Origin: Heterocephalus glaber | Lineage: Eukaryota > Chordata > Mammalia > Rodentia > Bathyergidae | NCBI RefSeq assembly: GCF_000247695.1 | Contig: NW_004624843.1 | Coordinates: 2,734,601-2,798,600, forward strand | Direction of reading: 5' to 3' | DNA length: 64,000 nt | Shown: one piece after another, positions 34,905 to 47,310 of the stretch | Numbering within the stretch: position 1 is the first letter of the stretch | Layout of the letters: every line of letters begins with the position of its first letter | Position numbers and translations under genes: made by a program | Notes under the pieces: generated by a model | What the model was told of the DNA's origin: nothing | The model's database searches: none | What the model saw: the letters and a program-made list of their open reading frames with translations, nothing else

Positions 34905-37261
34905 TATACTTGCTTTATTTGCTGGTGCTTCTAGTGTCCTCTGTCATCTCTGTAATACTTGTTACTTTATACTTCCTTGCTTTCCATTTCCAGGTATTGT
35001 CTTGTAATCTCTTTGAATCATGCAGTCTTTTCCTTGAGCCTTAAAAACAGAATACAGCAATAAATTACACTGCCTGTGATTACTTTGAAATTATGAAATA
35101 CCATTTTTGTTAATTTTTTGTCTTTTTTAATAAAACCTCTTTTATGTATATTTTATCTTTCACCTGACTTTTGCTTGTGCTTCTTTCCTCCTTGTTCTTC
35201 CTGCTTGTATCTAGGCCCAAGTCTGAGGGGCTTTCTTATTCCAAACACTTCATTGGCTCATACTGTTAGTGCATCTTCCTTCACCTGCTTTTTATCCTCT
35301 CTCCTTTCCTCAGTTTGAAGCATCCAAAAGCCAGTAGCATCTGCAATGACAGTAAGAGCTCTGTATGTTCTCTGGCCCTCCTAGCCACCTCTGATATTGC
35401 TGTGAGCTATGTGACCAGATCAGGGTCACGTAAAAGTGGTGTTAGTGATACGCATTCTCCTTCGGTTCAACGTCTACTGCAACTGTCACTTCTAGTGCAC
35501 ACCCACAGAGCAATTGTGACTATAAAACTTAATTCCGTTTCCTGCTCAATCTGAGAATGGGAGTTCTTTCACTTGTTTTAATGTTGATTTCGCACTGTTT
35601 GGACTATAGACTTTCAGAGGTATATAACGTTGGGTCATGGTTGTGAACATTCACTATTTCATTGAGAATTTTACAAATATGGAAACATCAGTGTTATTAG
35701 GGTGGGTTTTAAGGAGTGAATAAGAATATATATATATATATATATTATGCTTGCACTACCATTATTATTTAGAAGTTCCTTTGAACTCTTGAGCTAGCTG
35801 ATCATTAGGACCAGGTAAAAGAAACTTAAATCTGCTCTTCAGGCCACCTCCCTATTCTGTTAACATTTTACTCCACTGCATTTTTCTTGCTATGTTTCCT
35901 ATTCCTCTATTTCAGGAAGGAAGCCCCCCTCTCAGTATACCCCTGATTCAAATAAACCAAGAAATTAACAATCTTTTTCTAAGAGAATCTTCCCACAATG
36001 ATATCTATTTTAGCATGAGTGAGTCAATGTGATCCTGTCCCTGAGATATTTTTTATACAGTTTTGATTTGAGATAAGAGGCAATACTATGTAGAAAGTGA
36101 ATCTCGAGCATCAGACAGAGGTAGACTATAATGCTTGTGGCAGGTGAAGTTTTCTGGAAACCTAAAAATCATGCCTCTGGCCTATATTTCAGGGCAGTCT
36201 GAACCTCTACTCTTCAATTACTATATATACAAAATCAACACATACTCTGTAATGTTTCTTTAATTATAAGCACTTCGTGAAAAAACTAATACTTGAGATA
36301 ATGCTTCCCCATAATTTTTAATATACAAAGTAAATGAATGTAAATAAACACATGCAAATGAAGGTTAGTAAGCATTCCAACAACTCAATATTCTCTTGAG
36401 TATATTAATACCCTCTGATAAGCTTGAGAAAACTATCAGATAGTTCATGAAATCTTCATTTTATTAAAGCAAAACAAAGATAATCTTCTGGCTAAAGTGG
36501 AAATTATCAAATTCAAAATTAATAATGTTTGCATTATATCATGTAATTATAACAATTATATTAATAATGTTGCTCAACTTGTGATGGAACTAAAATTTTC
36601 ACAATATTCCTCACTATAAATTTATGGAATACTAAATATTTAACAAAGCACATTTTAGTTTGTGATGTGTTTTATGATTTTGATGCTAGATGTCTTTTTA
36701 AAATGCTATGTGCCTTCAGGATAAGAATACTAAAATAACACAAGGAAAATATATTACATATAAAGTTAAATAATACTTAACCATGTAAGTAGCATATACT
36801 CATCATTAAGATATTGATATAAAACTGAATATTTCCTCTATACTTATGCCTTATTATTATCAAGCACTGGAGATAAGAAAAATAAGGCCAGTTTTATGAG
36901 TGGAATTATCACCAAACCATAAATTTTTACTGATAATGATAACCTGATTCAAGTTTTTAGAATTGTTCTGTTAGCTACAAAAAACAATTTTCCAATAGCT
37001 TTTGGAAAGAAATCCATGGCATGACACTATGGAAATTAACATGTCTCTGGCAAATTTGTAAACAAAATGTTTAAATGTCAGACAAATTTGCAGACTTTGA
37101 ACTGTTTTCAGAATTGATGTTATCAATTTATACCTGCAGTTAATTACACATTTGATGTTGAAAGCGTGGTCATCTTTGTTACCTGCCCCCCCATGTCACA
37201 TAGTTCTAGATCACTCCATCACTGGTCCATGAGCAAGGATGTGTACTTGTGCATCTGTCAC
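34905..37261. other. Intergenic, AT-rich, one TA microsatellite
   Basis: An (AT)n run lies at 35725-35746. At 35118-35554 two adjacent plus-strand frames exist, but neither has a recognised domain. No other feature can be supported. Confidence 0.4.
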
Positions 37262-37715
37262 TGTTATGGCTTGTGTCTGGATATCCCCCAAAGCCTCATG
37301 TGGTCACAGATGGGGCTTTCCAGAGGTGGCTGGATCTAGGGTGTGTGAATGTGAATTAAGGATGTGATCCTGGGATTGACGGTGTGTGGTACTCATTTTA
37401 GTTCATTGATTACCACAGTTCTGGTTGTGGATAATGGGAAGGGCCAGTCTTGTATGGGTGACTCTACCCAAAGGGTTTGTAGCCTAGGTGGAATAAAAGG
37501 GAAAGATGAACGGCAGCCTGTTGCTCCTTGCTGCTTGCTGCCTTCTGCCTGCCCTGCCGTGAACTGTTTTTCCTTTGTGATGCCCTTCTGCCAGGCTGCC
37601 CTGCCTTAGAGCTAGCTGCTATGGACTGAAACCTCTACAAACTGTGAGCTAGCATGAACATTTCCTCTTTTAACTTTGGGTGTCTGGTATTTTCTCTCAA
37701 CAACCAGAAAACCAA
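37262..37715 (+). mobile_element. MaLR-like solo LTR, long subtype
   Basis: Starts TGTTATGGCTTGTGTCTGGA and carries GGGGCTTTCCAGAGGTGGCTGG, GGAATAAAAGGGAAAG and CTATGGACTGAAACC. It ends near CTGGTATTTTCTCTCAACAACC. It shares its subtype with 52205-52604, having a GGTGGCTGGATC block and a TAAAAGGGA-like box. Confidence 0.75.
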
Positions 37716-38059
37716 CTATGAGAGTCACAGGGGACTGTGCTCACAAGTCTTCAGGAAAGACATGTGGCACCTTTGCCAACCTTTTATTACCTTAGTGGGC
37801 CATTTTACTTATAAAGATTCCACATTGACATGAATCCTTTCATTCAATTCCTAAAGTATGTATGCAAAAGTATAAATTTTACAAATATTGGAAACATACT
37901 ATAAACCCCTTCTAAGAAATGATAAAGAAGTTGTACTAAGAGCCCTTAGTTAGGAACATTGGGTGGTCATCTTGAGGCTTTCACAGTGACCATGTAGGAT
38001 ATATTAAAATTAATGCAATAGAAAATACTGATGTGTCGCCATTAACTCATTTGGAACAC
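37716..38059. other. Spacer, nothing recognised
   Basis: AT-rich, no feature. Confidence 0.3.
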
Positions 38060-38232
38060 ACTGAATTAAGCTCCTCTGGCTCTTTCACTCCCTGCTTCAG
38101 GAAGGGCGAGCACTAAGGAGAGAGAACGCCTCACTCGCTGGGCCTTTCTGAGACCCAAAGTCACAGCTTGGCCATCAGACACCATCTGCTACTTCTAGCT
38201 GCCTGCTGCTCTGCACCTTCAACCCGAGGTGA
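38060..38232 (+). other. G+C-richer block ending in a good splice-donor-like site
   Basis: This is non-repetitive and G+C-richer than its flanks, containing AGGAAGGGCGAGCAC and GAACGCCTCACTCGCTGGG. It ends CAACCCGAG|GTGAGCAC, which fits a 5' splice donor. It could be a first or noncoding exon of an unannotated transcript. No start signal is obvious. Confidence 0.25.
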
Positions 38233-39809
38233 GCACTTGCTGCAGGCAGAAAGTTCATTAGGAACAGCATGGTTTCTCCTATGGTAGAGAAGGTAGTCAT
38301 CATTAAATTACTTATGAAATGTTCACCTAGCCTATCTAGCAAAAACTACTCAATCCATAGAATTTAAGCATCAATTTAGTATAACTAAGTCTATAGTAAA
38401 ACTCTCTTTTACTTTTTAAAATAAAATTCTATTTTCAAAGAGATACAAACCTAAAGAACAATTGAGGAGAGAGTAGAGTTCCCAAACACCACATAACATA
38501 GTTTCCCCTATCATTATCATTTTATATTTTTCATAAGTAGTGAGGCAATATTGGTATATTCTTACTAAATTTTCAGATTTCCTTAATTCTTACCTCATTT
38601 TCTCTCTGTTTTAGGATCCCATCCAAGATATCACATTGCATTTAATTATCCTGTTCCCTGCAGGTCCTCTTGACTCTGAAAGTTTTTCAGAATCAAAAGC
38701 AGTCACAGTCTCTTGACTATGTTTTGAATGACAGCTTTTTTGATAGTTTAGGGGAGTACTTGTCATGCATTTTGCAGAAGGTTGCTCAGTTGGAGTGCGT
38801 CTGGTATTTTTCTTATGGTGGGGTTATGAGATTTTGGAGAGGAAGACCATGGAGGTAAGCTATAATTCTTATCACATCATAGCAAGAACACATAACTGTA
38901 TGGCAACTTAGCACTCTTGATATTGAACTTGACCACCTGGCACAGGTAGGGTTTGTCAGGTTTGTCCACCATGAAGTCTCCTCCTTTTCCATCCTGTGCT
39001 CTTTGTACAAAGTCACTATGTGCAGCCCACACTTTAGGAGTGGAGAGATGGGCTCCACTCTTTTTTTTGAAGATGAGCAGCTACATCTCCATGGGAGATT
39101 CATTTTTGTTTTAATCTGCACCTCTCAATTAATACTTACAATGGAAATATCTAATGAATCCCAGCTTGAGTCACCTAACATCGTAAACTGCCTACTCCCA
39201 TTTTCTACCCAAACTCCATTTTATTCCCTACAGTCCTGGAAGCTGGGGCCGTGGCAGTGTTTCCAAGGTGGGGCCTAGGTGACTGAACTTATTGCCCACA
39301 TTGGTGGGAGCTGTTACTTCACTTTCTCCCTCTTCCTTGTTCTTCCTTTGATGGTTGATCAGAGAGGAGGCTCTTGGGCATGTTGTACTTTTCTTTCTGT
39401 TTCCAGGGCTTTCAGTTTTCTGTAGTTGACTAACCTTATCAAGGACACCCATGTCTCTGGCATAGGACCTGTGGGAAAATTGTCTCTTTGTACATATGTG
39501 GCACAACAGGTAAGCAAGGGACGCCTGCTGCTGCTCTCCATGCCTCTAACAGGACTCCAGAGAGAGGGACATCCCTTTCCTATCAGAATTCTCCATATGG
39601 CAGAATTAACATTCCATTATGGTACATTAGAGAGACAGGAATTTAGAGAACAAATTCTTTTTGGCTTTGGCTTCTTCTCATGTCGCAGAGGGATGATGGC
39701 AGATACCCTCTGCCAGTGTCAGGAGCCCCCACAAGGGTTTCCCAAGCAGAGAAATCACCTTGTATGAGAACACCAACCCTCAGATCCTTGGTATCTTTAT
39801 TAATGAGAA
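38233..39809. other. Intergenic, mixed composition
   Basis: No gene recognised. The part at 39220-39780 is G+C-richer and may hold an old LTR, but no family motif is firm. Confidence 0.3.
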
Positions 39810-39900
39810 TTTTTTTTTTCTTTTTTGCTACCGGGCATCAAACTCGGGTCCTCGCGCTTGCACAGCAGGCGGCAAAACCATTAAGCTAAAGCCCTGGCCT
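39810..39900 (-). mobile_element. ID-type SINE with target-site duplication, antisense
   Basis: The minus strand reads AGGCCAGGGCTTTAGCTTAA… and ends in a poly-A tail. It is flanked by TTAATGAGAA (39800-39809) and TTAATGAAAA (39901-39910), a 9/10 match. The A box is partly mutated (TAGCTTAATGG). Confidence 0.85.
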
Positions 39901-40084
39901 TTAATGAAAATATTTTTAAAGTGTGCATATCATGAATATCTGGCAACCTTAAGAAGAAATTAAGATGCAAATGATAGCAGGCATTTCTAGTAATGAAAGG
40001 GGAAAGCAAAAAGTTCCATCCACTTAAATGAGTACTGCACGAGACTGCACCAATACACTGCCTGTTTCTTGGATGTGTGTGTGT

Positions 40085-40295
40085 ATACACCTGTACACCA
40101 TGATCGCCGAGATTCCTCTGACCAGGGAAGGGCATGGGAAGTAACTGTCCACGCGCTCGCCCTCCTCCAGCCCGCTGCTCAGTGCTGGGTGACCAGTATG
40201 GCTGTGCCCACTGCCTTCAGGATGGGGCCTCATCATCTCATACGCTGCCGGGCCCGGATGGAGAGTGGCTTTGGCCCACTGCATGCCGTGGTTTG
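40085..40295. other. CpG-containing islet
   Basis: About ten CpGs within 200 bp (GATCGCCGAG, CACGCGCTCGCC, ACGCTGCCGGGCCCGG), set in CpG-poor DNA. Plus-strand frame 40069-40305 and minus-strand frame 40024-40302 are both open, with no family recognised. Confidence 0.35.
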
Positions 40296-41185
40296 TGAGC
40301 ACTGAGCATCCACATCACTGCAGAACATGTGAGAAGCTCCAGGTTTTGGGTCCCATCAGGTCCCACTCAAACAGAATCCCTGGGGGTGGGGCAAACACCA
40401 AGGAAACTGTGCCCCAACAACCTAGTCGGTACACTGAAGTCTGGGGACTAAAGAAGCCTTGGGAGTGAGTAACTGATGCGCTTTTAGTATGTGAGTGGTC
40501 TTCTGGACCAGAGCAGCCGTAGAGAAGCATGCAACCTTTAAGGAATGAAAGCACAGAAGGCTAAGCTGTATTCTGCAGGGATATTTGAGAATTAATAAAT
40601 ATGACTATTTGATGAAGAGGGCACTTTTCATGAGAAGAAATGGAATTAAGATGTCGCCATTGCTAGAACATCTCAGGAAGCAATGTCTTGTCAGAGGCAG
40701 GTCAGTCAGCATGAAGGGATCTGGACGTGGCTATGATTCCCGCTAGATGCAGTTTAAGATAAAACTGGTTTGATTAGCTTCGAAAACAACCTTGATATGG
40801 ATTGGGTGCTTGTGAGTCCGTAGACTCTGTGCCTCGATTTATTAATTTAAGAAACATACAAAGGCTTTAACTCTTCTCTTTTGAAACATATTTTACCTGT
40901 GCTGCAGTTTCTAAAAACTGAATGGCCCAGAACCCAGAAAGCTGACCACTCATCCTGACGTTGGAAGGAATAATTCCCCAAAAGAACCTCCTGTCATGCT
41001 TCTCATTATTTTTGTTATTGATCAGTTATGAGTAATGGTAGCTGCTAAGGATTATTCCGAGAATGGGTTTGGAAATTCATGTTCCCTTTGGTCTCAAAAT
41101 GCAAAGGAGCCAGATATAGGCCTGCAGAGGGAGAGAAGGAGAAAGGTATTTACATGAGGTAACCAACTACACAGCCTAGAATCAA
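40296..41185. other. Intergenic, nothing recognised
   Basis: Mostly unique-looking sequence. No gene or repeat assigned. Confidence 0.3.
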
Positions 41186-41221
41186 TCTCTCTCTCTCCCT
41201 CCCTCCCTCCCTCCCTCTCTG
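41186..41221. repeat. (CT)n / (CTCC)n simple repeat
   Basis: Pyrimidine microsatellite abutting the following antisense SINE. Confidence 0.9.
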
Positions 41222-41339
41222 ATAGGCTCTTGCCATGTAGTTAAAGCTGGCCTTTAATTCATTACTCATTATGTAGCCTAGGCTGGCCTCCTGCCTCAGC
41301 CTCCCCAGTGCTGGGATTATAGACAGACCTGTCCCAGCA
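41222..41339 (-). mobile_element. B1-like (7SL-derived) SINE, antisense
   Basis: CATTATGTAGCCTAGGCTGGCCTCCTGCCTCAGCCTCCCCAGTGCTGGGATTATAGAC, seen in pieces, is the antisense B1/Alu-monomer signature. Confidence 0.8.
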
Positions 41340-41454
41340 AAATTTCTGGAGCATTTGGTCCATCACCTGTGTTTTCTTTAGTTCAAGTTCGCCAGTGTCT
41401 GTGAATGCTATAGTTTCCCTCCTATGCCTCATCCCATCAGCATCTGCATACTGG

Positions 41455-41575
41455 TTCAAAGTTAGGGAGGGGAAGTCAAAAGGATTAACAGGTGATGCCA
41501 ATTCCTCACAATGTATGTATTTATCATGTTTTACAAGCATATACTAATAAAGAAGAAAAAAATTTAAAAATAAAG
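41455..41575 (+). mobile_element. L1 3' end, short copy
   Basis: GGGAGGGGAAGTCAAAAGG, then CAATTCCTCACAATGTATG, then AAGCATATACTAATAAAG and an A-rich tail. It has the same layout as the copies at 26697 and 47179. Confidence 0.5.
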
Positions 41576-41799
41576 TTAGAGTTTCTGTACTGCTTACTGT
41601 TCATTGCTGTTGTCAAAAGGGATTGTCACTCCTTCTTTCCTGGCAAAGTAAGGCACTGGGTTCAGTCAATGCTATGGTCCTGCAGGCCAAGAAAGTGTTG
41701 ATTTTGGAGACCTTTGCTTCTCTGGCCAGCATCTCCACTCCTGGACCACAGCATATTCTGGACACAAAACACTTGAACTGATTTAATCATGGAAGATTT

Positions 41800-42150
41800 C
41801 CACAGTGTCCTAATCAACTAAGGCTGCCATAAGAGAAGTACAAGAGAAGTACATTCCTAGAAAAGGAATGCTTATTTCTCACAGGTCGGGAAGCCTGAAA
41901 GTTCCTAAGGACATCAGGCTCCTGCTGAGGCCTCTCCTCCTGACCCACAGGTGACTGTCTTCTCCCCGTGTCCTCATTTGGTGGGAAGAGAACAAGCACT
42001 GGTTTCTTATACAGGCACGAAATCCACCGATGAGGGACCCCTCCTTCCTTAACTACCTCCCTACAGCACTACCGCTTGGTATCATCACAGTGGGCACTAG
42101 GATTTCAACATAGGAATTCTAGAATGAGGGAGCACGAACATTCAGTCTAT
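41800..42150 (-). mobile_element. MaLR (MST/MLT1-like) solo LTR, antisense
   Basis: CTAATCAACTAAGGCTGCCATAAG at one end, then TTATTTCTCACAGGTCGGGAAGCCTG, TGTCTTCTCCCCGTGTCCTCATTTGGTGGG, GGATTTCAACATAGGAATTCT and ACATTCAGTCTATGATG. This is the classical antisense MaLR text. Confidence 0.75.
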
Positions 42151-42540
42151 GATGTTGCATAGAGTCTACTCTGTTGAATATAAGGCAAGTTTCCTCTGAT
42201 ACAAAAGAGATCAAGAGGAAAAGCCCATTTCGTCATCCTCTCCCCTTTCCTCCTTGAGACTTGGCCAGCATACGGTGATAATTGCCACCCAGCAGCCATG
42301 AGAATGACAACCCACTGTGGGTAGACATCCTGAGTCGTGGAGCCTGGCACTCCAACCTGGGGTGCCCGGAACGCCAACCTCCTGACCACCTTGAGTTAAT
42401 GTAAATAGATTTCTGTGATGTAAACCACTAGTCAGATACTGTGACTCAAAGCCAGATATATTTTGTTGGTACTCTAGAAGAAATCATATTCACAGGCCAC
42501 TCCCAAAACTCTTGTGTGACAAATAAGGGTGGAAGACATT
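42151..42540. other. Possible second old LTR-like fragment
   Basis: TGAGTTAATGTAAATAGATTTCTGTGATGTAAACCACTAGTCAG resembles an LTR end, but I cannot name it. Confidence 0.25.
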
Positions 42541-42574
42541 TAAATTTTACATCTTTTACAAGATGTAAAATTTA
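42541..42574. repeat. Perfect 15-bp-arm hairpin with 4-nt loop
   Basis: TAAATTTTACATCTT (42541-42555) and AAGATGTAAAATTTA (42560-42574) are exact reverse complements around the loop TTAC. I do not recognise the element it belongs to. Confidence 0.95.
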
Positions 42575-45500
42575 TAAATTAGTTTCATATGGCTCATTTC
42601 AGCCCTCAGAAGTCCCTTCTGGAGTTCAAATTAAATACGAGCCCTTCTTTATGAAGCAAGGTATCATACCAGGGATACCAACAAGTAGACAGAGCGAAAC
42701 CTCACACCACTCTCCTGCAGTGAAGAACAGAAGACAGACAAGCAATAGGAGATGCAATGTAGTTCACATGTGGGCATGAAGCAAGTGCCAGAGACATAGT
42801 AAGAAGGCTTCATTGCCATGATAAAAAGAAATTTCTCCTCTGAAGTTCAAATGGGAAAAGCTAAGACTGAGAGATTCATTTCTCCATTCCTGAAGTAAAT
42901 TCTGACTAATAAATCTTTACTAATGCAAAACGCACTAAAATACATGGTATCTTATCTGTGATGTTTATCAAAGCAAATTGGAAACCATGACATCTAATAA
43001 GCACTGCACATCAGACTGTTCAAAAGTACAGTTACCCTTAGGGAATCAAAGAAGGTAAAAATCATATCATCCAGAGGAGTTTTACTGCTATTTTCACAGA
43101 ATGAGAGCTGCCTGAAGACTGGAGAGAGGAAAATAGATTTTCTTTTTTTGCACAGACATAAGATTGACTACAGTTGCTTTATGCCCACATGTGGAGTGAA
43201 GATAGTGTCATGTAGAAACTGGATGTGATCAGTGACCGTGCGAAGAACAGCCTGGAGAGGTGGTGTCTGGAGCAATTCAACGCACAGGGAGAGTTGAGCT
43301 CTGCTGAATAACCTGTCGGGTCCGTGGGTCTTTGTATAGGGATAATCATCCAACCCTTTGAGCTTTATGTGGTGTAAGAACGGCAGTCAGGGCATTACCA
43401 GCCTGAGGGTTGGAAACAGAGGTTCAGTTGTGAGATTGACTGAATAACTTTGAGAAAGCTACCTAATCTGAGGTTCAGGTCTCTAAGTCAGGAAGGGTTT
43501 TCAGGGCTAAAATCCAAAAACTTCTGGGAAAACCAAAGGTATTACCACATTAGGCCCATGTCTTGTTCTTTCCAACTCCCTGAACCACATCTACTGTTAC
43601 AGAACTTACTCTGCCACTTTACATTGGTAAGGAAGACTTCATCTAAGATTACTGTGTCAAGAATAGCAACAAAGAGACTGGGCTCAATTCTGAATATAAG
43701 AATAAGTAGAAATTGATAGTCAAAGAGCAGGTAGAATGGTGGTAATTGGGGCCGGTCCTGAGGATAGGAAATTTCTAAGAGGAAACATCAAGGGTAGGAT
43801 GATTTTTGCTGAAAGAGGATCAGGGTGATCAGATATCAAGGATGGGTGAGGCTTCTCTCTAAATTGACTTAGCAGGATTCTTGATAAAACAGGATTCGGC
43901 AAAGGCAAACACAGAAGCCCAAGGTCAAGGTCTAGGTGAGGAGACCCAGAGGAGCCTGACTTGTAATGTCAAGGAGCCCCTGTCACAATGTACCAGAAAA
44001 ACCATGCTGCCAATGTCACACACATCACGCTGGTGGGTCATGTCATCTGTAACTGTACTCCACAAACTAGTGGGACCTCTTCCACTGTGTGTGACTTCTA
44101 GAAATGGACCCTGTCCTTGAAGTCTTGCTTCTGTCTTTCAGCTCAGTCCACTTAGCAGGGAAACAGGGAGATTTATCACAGAGACGCCTTCAAAGGAAAG
44201 GTATGAGTACTTGTGACACTGTGTCTACTTAGAACTGGTAACTGCCTGTAAGTAGAACAGAGGGACTTCAGAACACCTATGAGTCTTAGTTGGCTGTATT
44301 GCCTGGGATTTCCATCATTACAATAATTATTCAGAGGAATTTCAGAAAATGTCTAACTGCTCCTTTTGATACCTGGTGTATAGTTCTACAGATTCCAAAA
44401 TTTCAGGTAAAATAATTATGATCCTTTCAACAAGATCAGAAACTGGGACAGAAATTAAACAATAATGAAAATGATTATCTCATTCAAGATACTCAGAAGT
44501 AGAGCAGCATCCAGGCATAACATGAAGACCTGCAGAATTATGTCATTTAAAAAATAAGCAAATATTTTCCTATCGTGTTATTCTTCTCTTATTACCTGCC
44601 TCATCCTGGTCTCTTGTTAGTTTTAAAGTGGGTGCCAGTGAAAGTTTGACTTATTTGCTTCCTTGTGCATGTTAAACAGAAGGTAGAGACGTAAAAACCT
44701 ATCCCTTGCACATAAACTACAAAGCTGTAAGTTACATGCCACTACCCCACACACCATCTTTGCAAATGTGGCTTGACAGCCAAATTCTACCAAATTCTAC
44801 CTCCTGAAGCAAGGGATGACACAGATACTTGATTACAGTTAGGGGTTAGCTATGAGAAAAGGAAAGAAGAGAGGATGAGAAGTGACTATTAACAATCTGT
44901 TGTCATACAGTGCCAAACTTTCCCCTCCATCTTTTCTACACATTTCAAAGGCTAAAATTCAGTCCCTACATTTTGCAGAAGCACTCACTCAGGATACCGG
45001 CAAAAATTCTTTCAAAGAGGAGCACTTTTGTCTAATGTGGAAGTCAAAATAAAAGTAGAAGCTGGGACATGATGGATAAATTGCATTCACAAGAATTTCA
45101 GAAGCTTCCAGGAGTTCTGGGAATTACCCACCTGGGCAGGCAGCAGAGATAATTGGAGGCAGCCTCCTGTGATTCCCCACAATTCTTCATTTCAAAAATG
45201 CTAAATTGGCTTTTCTTTGACCTTTACTTCCCCAAGCCTTCTGGTTATTCTGCAAATATCTGCTTTTTGGCATCATGGCTGATCCTCTTTAAAATATCTG
45301 GAAGTGTTCCCTCCCATGACCCTTAATACAAACACAGCATACACTACACCAAGGAAGAAAGTGACATTAGGACAAACACTCCTAGGTGAATGAGAGGGAG
45401 GCCTGGCAAGAGGAAATGTAATAATTACACTCTATTTTCTAATCTCGTCCTTCACAATATCTCAGGTTAGTTTAGATGCATAACTACTTTGCCACCATTC

Positions 45501-45639
45501 CTTTAATGACCACAGTGATAGCGCTCCATACGTAACACAAACCTTATATTTGGTGGCTCAAAATATGGATTATATCTGCCCAAAGAATAGTGCTCCCAGT
45601 TGTCCCATATATTTCAGATAGAATTGGGAATTGATCGAT
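42575..45639. other. Intergenic, MIR fragment near 43400-43480
   Basis: A weak sense MIR occurs at 43400-43480 (GATTGACTGAATAACTTTGAGAAAGCTACC). An ATTCTACCAA direct duplication lies near 44783-44802. I see no gene. Confidence 0.35.
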
Positions 45640-46150
45640 GCTGTCAAGTTTACAATTTGGCAAATATAGATCAAGAATCTAAAAAGCGTTTGTACCTTTT
45701 GATTTAGAAATTATAATTCTGGGAATCTATCCTCAGGATATAAATCCAACTTTCAAAAGCCATATGCCTTGGCTATATCTAACGCACTGTTTTCATAACA
45801 GTTAAAAGTATAAACAACCAAAATGTTCAGCTACAAGCATTTTTAGTTAAATAGAACTGTGATAAATACATAAACTCAACTAAATTTTATAGTCATTTAG
45901 TTTATAGTTATAAACATTAGTACTAATATTAAAATCTATCTTATTCTAAAATGTGAGATATTCAATAACAAACAGACTTTAATTAGACCGAAATAAATTG
46001 AACACATTTTTAAATACACAAGAACTGAAAAGTAATATAGGATTTCATCCTTTTTTTAGTTTTATAAGTTTTCTGGGATACAGAGATGCTACTTTGATAA
46101 TATAATTATTTTCCCCAGAGTTTTACATTTTCATTGTAAAATGATGTACA
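45640..46150 (+). mobile_element. L1M-type LINE 3' fragment
   Basis: TTTGATTTAGAAATTATAATTCTGGGAATCTATCCTCAGG and ACAACCAAAATGTTCAGCTAC, followed by GTTAAATAGAACTGTGATAAATACATAAACTCAAC, are the sense L1M ORF2-end and 3' UTR signature, heavily diverged. Confidence 0.7.
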
Positions 46151-47170
46151 CTCATTAGAGTTAACTTCTTGTATGCTCACATAGTGGACAAAGAGATCTC
46201 TGGTGTCTTGTCCTCTAATTAGGGCATCTGCCATATCAAATCAGAGCCCACTCTCATGATTTCCTTTAACTTTATTATCTGCTCATGGGTTCTGTCTCCA
46301 AACACTGTCTACCATCATACTGAGGTTTAGGGATTCAACATATGAATTGGAGGTGTACTATTTATAGCAGTGTGTGTAATAAGAAGTCAAACATGAGCTT
46401 GCATTAACCCTTTTCTCTAAAGGATGCCATCCTAAAAGATTAGCATGCATCCCTCTAATGCTCTTTCTTCTCTTTCTTATTTTTATAAGAAAAGTTTAGC
46501 CTATTTAACTGATATACTAATACCTATAGAAAGATCAACATAGTGTGAGGTTTTCATTGCAAACTCATCCTCTCATTTTTCCAAGAAATAGGAAGATCCT
46601 TAAAGTCTTAATTCTGCCATTTTCATATTTCTAGGCTGTATGTTCATATTATATTTTCTTAATTCAGTTTTGATGCTATTTACCAACTTCTTGTCATAGT
46701 AAATCACTACCTACCTCCCCTGTACAAATCTCCTCTTCACTCCATCTTCCTGTACTTACCTAGGCATTATATTTACACTGGCATAATTTCTAAAATTCTT
46801 TTTCTTCTCCAGACTCCCATCAGCAGGATTCAAGAGCGATCCAGTAATGCTGAGTTCTTCTTATTAATTTATACAGCCAAAAGAAACTATTATTGCTCCA
46901 AGATATGTGAGGATTTTCTTGGTGATGCCAAGAAAAACTTAAAGCCTGAATGATATTCAATCAATGGGCTGGAGCAAGTAAACATCTATACCAAAAAAAC
47001 ACAAAATAAGCCTTCACATATACCTCACATATATTTAACATTAAATTAAAATCAAAGTTTAAATATGTATCATAGGCCTAAAATACAAATTAAAATTTCT
47101 TTATAATGGATGATATTTTTATCAGTTTAACCCAGGCAAATATTTTTTAAACAAAAAAGTAAAAATGATA
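46151..47170. other. Intergenic, AT-rich
   Basis: Nothing recognised. Some of it may be further decayed L1 3' sequence. Confidence 0.3.
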
Positions 47171-47178
47171 AATAAGAA

Positions 47179-47302
47179 GGGAGGGCTAGGAATGGGGAAA
47201 AAATAAGAACCAAGACGCATTATGTAAAGGTACAATTCCCAATGAGAAATGTAATTGTGTTGTATACCTACAATGTACCAATAAAAGAATTTAACAAAAA
47301 AA
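47179..47302 (+). mobile_element. L1 3' end, short copy with target duplication
   Basis: GGGAGGGCTAGGAATGGGG, AACCAAGACGCATTATG, then CCTACAATGTACCAATAAAAG and an A tail. AATAAGAA is present at 47171-47178 and again at 47303-47310, a short target-site duplication. Confidence 0.6.
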
Positions 47303-47310
47303 AATAAGAA

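Noticed and set aside
39426..39767. 113-codon plus-strand frame
   Set aside because: No family signature; overlapping minus-strand frames are equally long.
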